NCBI GenBank assembly: GCA_040904945.1
Contig: JBBDSM010000143.1
Coordinates: 1 to 20,737, forward strand
Direction of reading: 5' to 3'
DNA length: 20,737 nucleotides
From: JAWLHJ01 sp040904945
Lineage (GTDB): Bacteria; Gemmatimonadota; Gemmatimonadetes; Longimicrobiales; Gaopeijiaceae
In this document: positions 8,358-14,246 of the stretch, one piece after another
How the letters are laid out: each line of letters starts with the position of its first letter
How positions within the stretch are numbered: the stretch's first letter is position 1
Notes under the pieces: generated by a model
Databases searched by the model: none
The model's input: the letters and a program-made list of their open reading frames with translations, nothing else
Told to the model about the DNA's origin: nothing
Position numbers and translations under genes: made by a program

Positions 8358-9370
8358 CGGCTCTCACGCTCGGCAGCCAGCCAAGCGGCGGCGTCGAGCG
8401 CGTGATACGTGATGACCGAATCGGCTCCGGCCCGCCGGAACGCCAACAGGGTCTCGAGCACCACCGCCTTCTCGTCGAGCCAGCCGCGCGCCGCGGCCGC
8501 CTTCACCATGCTGTACTCCCCGCTCACGTTGTAGGCAGCCAATGGCATCTCCGGAAACGCGTCCCGCGTGCTGCGAACGATGTCCAGGTAGGCGAGCCCC
8601 GGCTTCACCATGAGCATGTCGGCCCCTTCGTCGACGTCGGCCTGATGCTCCCGAACCGCCTCACGCGCGTTCGCCGGATCCATTTGATGACTCCTCCGGT
8701 CGCCGAACGACGGTGCGCCGTCCGCGGCGTCGCGGAACGGTCCGTAGTAGGACGATGCGTACTTGGCCGAGTAGGAGAGTATCGGCACGTGGCCGAAGTC
8801 CTCCACGTCGAGCGCGAACCGGATCGCCGCCACCTGGCCGTCCATCATGGCCGACGGAGCCACGACGTCGGCGCCCGCTCGGGCATGGGAAACCGCCGTT
8901 TCGGCCAACCGATCGAGCGAAGCGTCGTTGAGCACCTCACCGTCCTCCCCGACCAGGCCGCAATGCCCGTGCTCCGTATATTCGCAGAGGCAGACATCCG
9001 TGATGATCAGGCCCTCGTACCCCGTCGCGCGGAGCGCTCTCACGGCACGCTGCACCACTGCGTCGTCCGCGGATGCCTGGGTCCCCTTAGCGTCCTTCGT
9101 GGTCGGGATCCCGAACAGGAGCACCCCTCCGAGGCCCGCTCCCGCCGCGGCTGACGCCGGCTCGCCCACGCGGTCCACCGGCCAACGGAAAACGCCGGGC
9201 ATGGACGAGATCTCGGTCGGCTCGTCCTCGACCTCGGTGACAAAAATCGGAAGCACGAGGTGCTCGGGGGCGAGCACATGCTCGCGCACGAGCGTCCTCA
9301 ACGCGGGACTCCGACGAAGCCGTCGGAGTCGCGTGAAGCCGGTGTCTGCGTAGGGATTTGGATCGGTCAT
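8354..9370 (-). CDS. hemB: 5-Aminolevulinate dehydratase (porphobilinogen synthase), zinc type
   Basis: The 338-residue enzyme condenses two 5-aminolevulinates into porphobilinogen. The Schiff-base lysines are Lys203 (SYSAKYASSYYGPFRDA) and Lys256 (MLMVKPGLAYLD). DVCLCEYTEHGHCG at 125-138 provides three cysteines (127, 129, 137), which marks the zinc-dependent rather than the magnesium/aspartate-rich type. This is the first gene of the haem operon, so the operon promoter should lie in the 109-bp gap to its right (9371-9479); I found no convincing -35/-10 pair there. The ATG at 9370 is chosen from the family's usual N-terminus; there is no clear Shine-Dalgarno, and the TTG at 9409 would add an atypical 13-residue extension. 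Confidence 0.97.
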   Translation of the reverse strand: MTDPNPYADTGFTRLRRLRRSPALRTLVREHVLAPEHLVLPIFVTEVEDEPTEISSMPGVFRWPVDRVGEPASAAAGAGLGGVLLFGIPTTKDAKGTQASADDAVVQRAVRALRATGYEGLIITDVCLCEYTEHGHCGLVGEDGEVLNDASLDRLAETAVSHARAGADVVAPSAMMDGQVAAIRFALDVEDFGHVPILSYSAKYASSYYGPFRDAADGAPSFGDRRSHQMDPANAREAVREHQADVDEGADMLMVKPGLAYLDIVRSTRDAFPEMPLAAYNVSGEYSMVKAAAARGWLDEKAVVLETLLAFRRAGADSVITYHALDAAAWLAAERESR

Positions 9371-9479
9371 AACTGCAACGAAGATCGGTCGTTGCGCCGA
9401 TCCGGACAATTGGGGAATGCCCGCGTTCGGGGTCCGTAAAACCCCCTACGCGGAGTTCAGGAGAGACGCGGCGCGCCTT

Positions 9480-10301
9480 CTAGTTCGGTGGCCCCTGATT
9501 CACGCGCAGCTCCACCACCCGCATCTCCACGGTCATGGTGCCGTCTTCGCCGCCCATCAGTGCCTCCATCTGCTCCATCTGGCCGCGGAACATCTGCTCG
9601 ACCATCTCCCGCTGGCCCTCGGGCAACCCCTCGAGCTGACGGCGCATTTCCTCGTACTCTGCGCGCATCTCCGGATCGATGGCCGCGCCGAGGCCTTCCA
9701 TGCGCACGACCGTGCGATACGGCATGAGGAGCCCTTGATCATCGCGATAGTCCTCGAGATCGATAACGCTCGTGACCTCGACCGGTCCGTTCCCCGTGTC
9801 CAGGTCGCCGGTGAACTCCATGCGACGGGGCACCCAGAGATCCGTGTCGACGAGAATACGCCCCGACCGGGGTTCGAACTCGGAATCCTGCGGTCCGGTC
9901 TCGGGCACGAGGTCGAGGGCAGCCAGGTCGTCGATCATCAGGACGTGCACCTCCTCACCTCCGACACGCTCCGTGCCTCCGTAGCGGGCATGCTCGGCGA
10001 GCTCGGGGCCGGCCGCGAAGACGTCGCTGTAGCCGAAGTCTTCCTCGACCTCGGAGGAGATGCCCGCGCTGGACGAGCCCCGAAGCTGGAACACGGGGCG
10101 TCCCTCGCGCATCTCCTTTTCGAAGTACAGCTCGGACTCGAAGCCCATGACCTCCTGTACCACGGTGTAGTTCTCGACGGAGGCGGTGTTACGCTCGTAG
10201 GCATCGAGCATCTGCTCGACGATGTCGGCTGGGGACTGTGCCGCGGCGAGGGCCGGCAGGGCGGCCAGGAGGATTCCCGGAACGGAAAGAATGCGTTTCA
10301 C
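9480..10301 (-). CDS. Exported protein, probably LolA/outer-membrane lipoprotein-sorting-like fold
   Basis: The 273-residue protein begins with a signal peptide (basic MKR, hydrophobic core 4-19, likely cleavage after ALAAA). The mature part looks like a curved beta-sheet protein. Segments such as SGRILVDTDLWVPRRMEF followed by TSVIDLEDYRDDQGLLMPY resemble LolA-like and 'outer membrane lipoprotein-sorting' proteins that present lipid-binding sheets in the periplasm. That fold call is by pattern and is moderate. Residues about 205-250 are a Met/Glu/Gln-rich helix (EGQREMVEQMFRGQMEQMEA). The start is GTG at 10301 with a GAGGA site 7 nt upstream. It lies 100 bp after the mscS-like gene on the same strand and 109 bp before hemB, so it could share transcription with either, but is probably independent of haem synthesis. 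Confidence 0.72.
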   Translation of the reverse strand: MKRILSVPGILLAALPALAAAQSPADIVEQMLDAYERNTASVENYTVVQEVMGFESELYFEKEMREGRPVFQLRGSSSAGISSEVEEDFGYSDVFAAGPELAEHARYGGTERVGGEEVHVLMIDDLAALDLVPETGPQDSEFEPRSGRILVDTDLWVPRRMEFTGDLDTGNGPVEVTSVIDLEDYRDDQGLLMPYRTVVRMEGLGAAIDPEMRAEYEEMRRQLEGLPEGQREMVEQMFRGQMEQMEALMGGEDGTMTVEMRVVELRVNQGPPN

Positions 10302-10401
10302 TGGACGTCCTCTGATTGATTCGCTTCGAACTCACGACCCCTGACGATCGTCGGGGCGCGCGACCGGGGCAAGCCGCATGCCGGTCCGGCGGCCCCCTCC
10401 G

Positions 10402-11475
10402 CTATGCTGCGCCCGTTCCAGACGCGCTCCCGCGCACGAAGACCGTCTGCGTCGGGTAGGCGAAATCGATTCCGGCCTCTTCGAAGCACCGGTGGATCTC
10501 GAGATTCACGGCCTCCTGGATGTCCATGAAGCTGTTGTAGTCCGGGCCCATGACGTAGTACACCGTCTCGAACTCGAGGGCGAAGTCTCCGTACCGAGCG
10601 AAGTGGGCCCGGTCGAAGCGCACGTCGTCCCCATGGCTCTCGATCGCTTCCCGGATCATGTCGGGGATTCTCTGTAGAAGCTCTCTCTGGGTGTCGTACG
10701 TGACCCCGACCTCGAAGACGACCCGGCGCTCGAACATCCTACCATAGTTCTGGATGCGGCTGTTGAGCAGATCCGTGTTCGAAAACACGAGCTGCTCGCC
10801 GGACAGGCTCCGCACACGGGTGGTCTTGAGCCCGATCTGCTCTACACTCCCAAGCTTGTCGTCGACCTTCAGGAAGTCGCCCAGCACGAAGGGCTTGTCG
10901 AGGACGATGGAGAGCGACGCGAACAGGTCTCCGAGGATGTTCTGCAGGGCGAGTGCGACGGCGATCCCGCCCACGCCGAGCCCCGCGACGAGAGCCGTGA
11001 CGTCCACTCCGAGGTTGTCCAGGGCCAGGAGCAGGACCATGGACCAGAGCACGATCCGCACCGCGATCCCGATGACGTTCATGGTCATGACGGCCGCGGC
11101 GTCCTCGTCGGCGCGCTCCTCGTGGTGCATCTCGATCCACTGCCGGATTCCGGCGCTGAGCCAGATCCCCGCCTGCACCAGGAGGGCGATGACCGTCAGG
11201 TGCTCGACGGTGGACGTCAGGCGTTCGGGAAGGGACAGGGGGAGAACGCCCGCGTAGAGAGCGACGATGAGCAGGACGATGCCCTTCGTCTTGCGGAGCG
11301 CATGGGTGATGATGTCGTCCCAACGCGTATGGGTGCCGGTGGCGAGCTTCGCCAGGCGGGTCACGAGAACGCCCACCAGGAGCCGCAGACAGAGGTACGT
11401 GACGAGCGCCGCGCCGAGCGCCGAGGCCCAGGCGGCCGGCGCGTTGCCGAGGATCTCTTCGGGAAGCATCTCCAT
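10402..11475 (-). CDS. MscS-family small-conductance mechanosensitive channel
   Basis: The 357-residue inner-membrane protein probably gates ion flow under membrane tension or osmotic downshock. It has N-terminal hydrophobic helices at about 15-38, 65-80, 95-111 and 132-152. The pore-lining helix (159-178, VTALVAGLGVGGIAVALALQ) is rich in Gly and Ala as in MscS TM3. The MscS beta-domain follows (about 195-250), with KPFVLGDFLKVDD and VEQIGLKTTRVRSL. The C-terminal alpha/beta part runs to the end. The extra N-terminal helices place it with the mid-sized YnaI/YbdG-like members rather than with minimal three-helix MscS. The ATG at 11475 has no clear ribosome site; a second ATG at 11469 is possible. 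A hairpin separates it from the upstream gene. Confidence 0.9.
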   Translation of the reverse strand: MEMLPEEILGNAPAAWASALGAALVTYLCLRLLVGVLVTRLAKLATGTHTRWDDIITHALRKTKGIVLLIVALYAGVLPLSLPERLTSTVEHLTVIALLVQAGIWLSAGIRQWIEMHHEERADEDAAAVMTMNVIGIAVRIVLWSMVLLLALDNLGVDVTALVAGLGVGGIAVALALQNILGDLFASLSIVLDKPFVLGDFLKVDDKLGSVEQIGLKTTRVRSLSGEQLVFSNTDLLNSRIQNYGRMFERRVVFEVGVTYDTQRELLQRIPDMIREAIESHGDDVRFDRAHFARYGDFALEFETVYYVMGPDYNSFMDIQEAVNLEIHRCFEEAGIDFAYPTQTVFVRGSASGTGAA

Positions 11476-11503
11476 CGATGTACTTGGATTAGGGGGGAAA
11501 CGC

Positions 11504-11536
11504 GAAGCGGGGGACGCCCTCGGCGTCCCCCGCTTC
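11504..11536 (-). terminator. Hairpin terminator downstream of the small repeat-protein gene
   Basis: A perfect 15-bp inverted repeat (GAAGCGGGGGACGCC at 11504-11518, its complement at 11522-11536) has a 3-nt loop. It sits 38 bp after the stop of the gene ending at 11575 and upstream of the mscS-like gene. On the minus strand it is followed by GCGTTTCCCCCC, so the U-tract is short. A termination role is likely but efficiency may be partial. Confidence 0.7.
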
Positions 11537-11574
11537 TTCGACTACCTGGCGGACGAATCCGCCGGCGGTGTCGC

Positions 11575-12009
11575 CTAGACCACAGCCAGCACGGGCTCGT
11601 CGGTCTCGGCAGAGGTAGCCTCGACGGACTCCGTAGCCTCGACGGACTCGGTAGCCTCGACAGACTCGGTAGCCTCGGCGGACTCCGTAGCCTTCGTCAC
11701 GTCGGTGGCCTCGGCCGCGTCGATCTGCGGCTCCTCGGCCTCCGGCTCTTCCCAGCGATCACGATTCGCGGCATGCGACTTCGCGCCGTGCGGGATCGCG
11801 GGCTTCACGAAGCGCCGTCCGATCACCTCGAGCTGAGCGATCTCGAGCTCGGTGAGGTCGGGATAGCGGTCCGCCATATAATCCATCGTCTCGGTCAGCC
11901 ACTCGAAACGGTCCTCCATGTGCGCGTCGAGAACCTCGCAGCGGATCACGTGGCTGCAGAGCTCATCGCGGGCGCGGTCGAACTGAGTCTTACTGTGCTT
12001 GTTCCCCAT
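11575..12009 (-). CDS. Small hypothetical protein with acidic ATESVE-repeat tail
   Basis: I do not recognise this 144-residue protein. Residues 1-75 look like a compact helical domain (FDRARDELCSHVIRCEVLDA, then DYMADRYPDLTELEIAQL and IGRRFVKPAIPHG) with cysteines at 18 and 24. From about residue 86 the protein becomes a Glu/Ala/Thr-rich acidic tail, with EATESV repeated three to four times (about 111-132) before the end. No signal peptide or membrane segment is seen, so it is probably cytosolic. It has its own promoter, a strong AAAGGAGA ribosome site 9 nt before the ATG and a hairpin terminator after the stop, so it appears to be a well-expressed single-gene unit. A tail of this kind is probably disordered. 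Confidence 0.8.
   Translation of the reverse strand: MGNKHSKTQFDRARDELCSHVIRCEVLDAHMEDRFEWLTETMDYMADRYPDLTELEIAQLEVIGRRFVKPAIPHGAKSHAANRDRWEEPEAEEPQIDAAEATDVTKATESAEATESVEATESVEATESVEATSAETDEPVLAVV
11615..11704 (+). repeat. 18-bp in-frame tandem repeat, four good units plus one degenerate
   Basis: Units starting with GTAGCCTCGACGGACTC lie at 11615-11632, 11633-11650, 11651-11668 and 11669-11686. Copies differ by one to three bases; a fifth copy at 11687-11704 keeps only its first six bases well. On the minus strand they encode the EATESV-type hexapeptide. The unit is a multiple of three, so gain or loss of copies would keep the reading frame. Confidence 0.9.
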
Positions 12010-12018
12010 GTATGCGGT

Positions 12019-12024
12019 CTCCTT
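12019..12024 (-). promoter_or_regulatory. Ribosome binding site of the small repeat-protein gene
   Basis: AAGGAG on the minus strand lies 9 nt before the ATG at 12009. It is part of the longer match AAAGGAGA and fixes the start of this otherwise unrecognised gene. Confidence 0.7.
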
Positions 12025-12044
12025 TAATCGGGTGTTAAGTCCTT

Positions 12045-12073
12045 ATTTTACAATAATTTGCATTTTAGATCAA
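12045..12073 (-). promoter_or_regulatory. Sigma70-type promoter for the small repeat-protein gene
   Basis: On the minus strand TTGATC (12073-12068) is followed after exactly 17 nt by TAAAAT (12050-12045), matching the -35 and -10 consensus at 4/6 and 5/6. The surrounding 45 bp are very AT-rich in an otherwise GC-rich window. Transcription would begin near 12038, leaving a leader of about 29 nt that contains the ribosome site. Confidence 0.7.
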
Positions 12074-12084
12074 CCCCTCCGGCC

Positions 12085-12193
12085 CGTGCAGGACGGGAAA
12101 CGGGGCCTTGCCCGGTGTCCCCGGTCCGACGAGGTCGTCGCGCGCCTGGCTCAGGAGCGCACGATCGCCTTCTTCAACGAGCATCTCCGCTGA
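12085..12193 (+). pseudogene. Possible relic of an alpha/beta hydrolase (dienelactone hydrolase-like) 3' end
   Basis: On the plus strand, the frame ending with TGA at 12191-12193 reads SDEVVARLAQERTIAFFNEHLR before the stop. The phrase ERT-AFF-EHL is typical of the C-terminus of dienelactone-hydrolase-like alpha/beta hydrolases. Upstream the frame soon runs into the antisense promoter region of the neighbouring gene, with no catalytic motifs and no plausible start. The last 20 bases overlap the end of the MutS-like gene. The resemblance covers only about 20 residues and may be chance. The left boundary given is approximate. Confidence 0.25.
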
Positions 12194-14081
12194 GGCCTTC
12201 GGGGAGCGACAACCCGACGGCTTCGAGGAGCTTCAGCGCGTTCCGCGTGGTGGCGATTCCCGGGCGCAACGCGTAGTCGAACGTGATCCGCGGGCGGCCG
12301 TCTAGACCCTCGCCCTCGACCTCTTCCCGGAAGTGCACGGGGTGGGAGGCGTCCAGAAGCTCGGGGCTTTCCGCGAGCGCGAGGTCGTGCGTGCTGACCG
12401 CCCCGAGCGCCCCCGCGTCGAGCAGGTGCCGCACGACACCGCGGGCGGCGACCCTGCGCTCGGCCGTGTTCGTGCCGTGGAGCATCTCGTCGAGGAGATA
12501 GAGCACGGGACTGCCGGGCGCGCGGGCGGCTTCCACGACGGAGCGGATTCGCAGCAGTTCGGCCATGAAGAGCGAGACACCCTCCTCGAGCGAGTCTTCC
12601 ACCCGCATGCAGGTGAACACACGCATGCAGGGGATCGACAGCGAGCGGGCGCACACTGGCGCTCCTGCGCCGGCGAGCACCGCGTTCAAGCCGAGCGCGC
12701 GTAGCAGTGTGCTCTTGCCCGACATGTTGGAGCCCGTGACCAGCAGAAAGCGACCCGGCGGGCCCAGCGTGACGTCGTTGCGCACGCAGCGGTCGGGGCG
12801 AAGCAGCGGGTGTCCGAGCCCGATAGCCTCGACCCTCGGCGAAGCCTCGTTCGACAACTCGGGATAGGACCAGGCCGGATGGTCGTGTGCCAGCGTCGAC
12901 AGGGCGCCGAGGGCCTCCCACTCCGCGCTCGCGTCGAGCCACGCGCGCACCTCCCGGCCATGACGATCGCGCCACCGATCGAGCGCCATGGCGAGGTGTA
13001 GATCCAGCAACAGCACGGGCGACAGGGTGGCGTAGATGAGGTTCCGCCGGCTCTCCACGGTGTCGAGCCACCGGAGCAGCGAGCCCAGGCGAGCGTGCGC
13101 GGCGTCCGCACCCCGGCCCAGGCGTTCCCTGGCGTCTCGCAGCACGGGGGCCTCCCACTCGGTGCCCTCGAGCAGCCTCATCTGCGGCACGACGGCGCGG
13201 GCCGGAGCCGCCGCACCGACTGTTGCGGCAAACGACGACTCCGCGAGCCGACGGGCCTTCCGGACGACGACGATCTGGGGAAGCGCAACGAGAAGCCACC
13301 ACGGCCCGAAACCGAGCAGGACGTCGCCGAGAACGGCAGCGATGAGAAGGGACGGAAGCAGGAAAGCCGCGACCCGGAGGGCCGGTCTCGAGCGGAGGTC
13401 GGGAGCAGCTTCGGCCCAGTCCAGGAAGCGGCTCCAGCTCCCGAGCGTGTCGGGCGCGTCGAGGCGGCCGAGCGCCGTGAAGTGAGCCCGCAGGTCGGTC
13501 CTGGGCGCCATCTCCCGAACGGCCTCCTGGCGCGCCCGGGCCGCGTCGGGCACGCCGGGCTCGAGCAGCCAATCGGAGAGAAAAGCGCGCGCCCGGGCAG
13601 ACGTAACCGGCCCCAGCAGGCGCCAGAGCGAGGCACGCCCCACGACATCGAGGTCCGAGGCGTACGCGTGGTCGGCCCGCACCTCCGGGGGCTCCCGCTC
13701 CGCCGCCGGGAGCGCCTCGTCCAGCTCACGCCATCGGCGCTCCAGGCGCAGGGTGCCCTCGAGGGCGATCGACGCGAGGGCTCCTTCCCAGCGCTCCTCC
13801 GCACGAACCCTTCGATGGACGACGACCTGGGCGACGAACGTCGCCACGAGCAGCAGGAGTACCGCAAGCGCTGCCCGCTCTCCGTTCCCTTCCAGAAAGT
13901 CGACCGCCACGAGCACGCCGACGCCTGCCAGGAAGGTGGCGCCCCTGACCGTGGACAGCCGACGGGAACGAGAGGCCGCTCGAGCCCTCGCGGCATCATG
14001 AAGATGCCATCGTTCCCGGTACCCGTCCGACACGGGGTCTGAAGTCGTGGCCTGGCTCTCGCTCGGTGCGCGCTCGAACAA
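12174..14081 (-). CDS. Membrane-anchored MutS-related ATPase lacking the mismatch-recognition domain
   Basis: The 635-residue protein ends in a clear MutS-type ABC ATPase: Walker A GSNMSGKST at 450-458, signature-like SLFMAELLRIRS at 503-514, Walker B LYLLDEMLHGTN at 527-538 and the STHD switch at 563-566. Before it lies a helical lever/clamp-like region (about 110-430). There is no mismatch-binding N-terminal domain, and no Smr or KOW segment as in MutS2. Hydrophobic helices at about 47-61, 70-87, 236-256 and 260-274 suggest inner-membrane anchoring. It is a MutS homologue by sequence, but mismatch repair should not be assumed. I place the start at TTG 14081, which has GGAGG 7 nt upstream; GTG at 14033 is the alternative and has no such site. 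Confidence 0.87.
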   Translation of the reverse strand: MFERAPSESQATTSDPVSDGYRERWHLHDAARARAASRSRRLSTVRGATFLAGVGVLVAVDFLEGNGERAALAVLLLLVATFVAQVVVHRRVRAEERWEGALASIALEGTLRLERRWRELDEALPAAEREPPEVRADHAYASDLDVVGRASLWRLLGPVTSARARAFLSDWLLEPGVPDAARARQEAVREMAPRTDLRAHFTALGRLDAPDTLGSWSRFLDWAEAAPDLRSRPALRVAAFLLPSLLIAAVLGDVLLGFGPWWLLVALPQIVVVRKARRLAESSFAATVGAAAPARAVVPQMRLLEGTEWEAPVLRDARERLGRGADAAHARLGSLLRWLDTVESRRNLIYATLSPVLLLDLHLAMALDRWRDRHGREVRAWLDASAEWEALGALSTLAHDHPAWSYPELSNEASPRVEAIGLGHPLLRPDRCVRNDVTLGPPGRFLLVTGSNMSGKSTLLRALGLNAVLAGAGAPVCARSLSIPCMRVFTCMRVEDSLEEGVSLFMAELLRIRSVVEAARAPGSPVLYLLDEMLHGTNTAERRVAARGVVRHLLDAGALGAVSTHDLALAESPELLDASHPVHFREEVEGEGLDGRPRITFDYALRPGIATTRNALKLLEAVGLSLPEGLSGDAR

Positions 14082-14088
14082 CGGTGAG

Positions 14089-14093
14089 CCTCC
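14089..14093 (-). promoter_or_regulatory. Ribosome binding site supporting the TTG start of the MutS-like gene
   Basis: GGAGG on the minus strand stands 7 nt before the TTG at 14081. The competing GTG at 14033 has no purine-rich site at proper distance, so this match decides the start, though a TTG start remains the less common choice. Confidence 0.5.
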
Positions 14094-14164
14094 GGAATCG
14101 CTGCGGTGGACGGAGCCCAACACTAACCACCGGGCTCGTCCTCTCCCATGGCATAACAGCCAGT

Positions 14165-14179
14165 GCGGGGGAACCCCGC
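14165..14179. other. Short GC hairpin in the divergent mutS-like/kinase intergenic region
   Basis: GCGGGG and CCCCGC flank a 3-nt GAA loop, giving a 6-bp stem. It lies in the 165-bp region between the two divergent genes, about 70 bp before the kinase start. No U-tract follows on either strand. It could fold in the kinase leader or mark a regulatory site. I see no other clear signal in this gap. Confidence 0.35.
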
Positions 14180-14246
14180 CACTTTCGGTCCGACTTCCGC
14201 TGCGGTAGCCTGCTTCGCACCAGTCGCATCCGCACGGGATATCGAG

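Noticed and set aside
9428..9446. Small hairpin (GGGGT, 7-nt loop, ACCCC) before hemB, considered as a terminator or haem-operon attenuator
   Set aside because: Only 5 bp of stem and no U-tract; too weak to call.
9371..9479. Search for the haem operon promoter
   Set aside because: TTGTCC with 17-nt spacing leads to GATCTT, which matches the -10 box at only two positions, so no promoter is called.
10338..10356. Near-palindrome CCCCTGACGATCGTCGGGG between the mscS-like and LolA-like genes, considered as a terminator
   Set aside because: The two arms are offset by one base and no U-tract follows on the minus strand; it could be chance in GC-rich DNA.
14163..14246. Upstream GTG start for the hybrid kinase
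   Set aside because: It would add 28 residues before the natural hydrophobic N-terminus, run through a GC hairpin and has no ribosome site.
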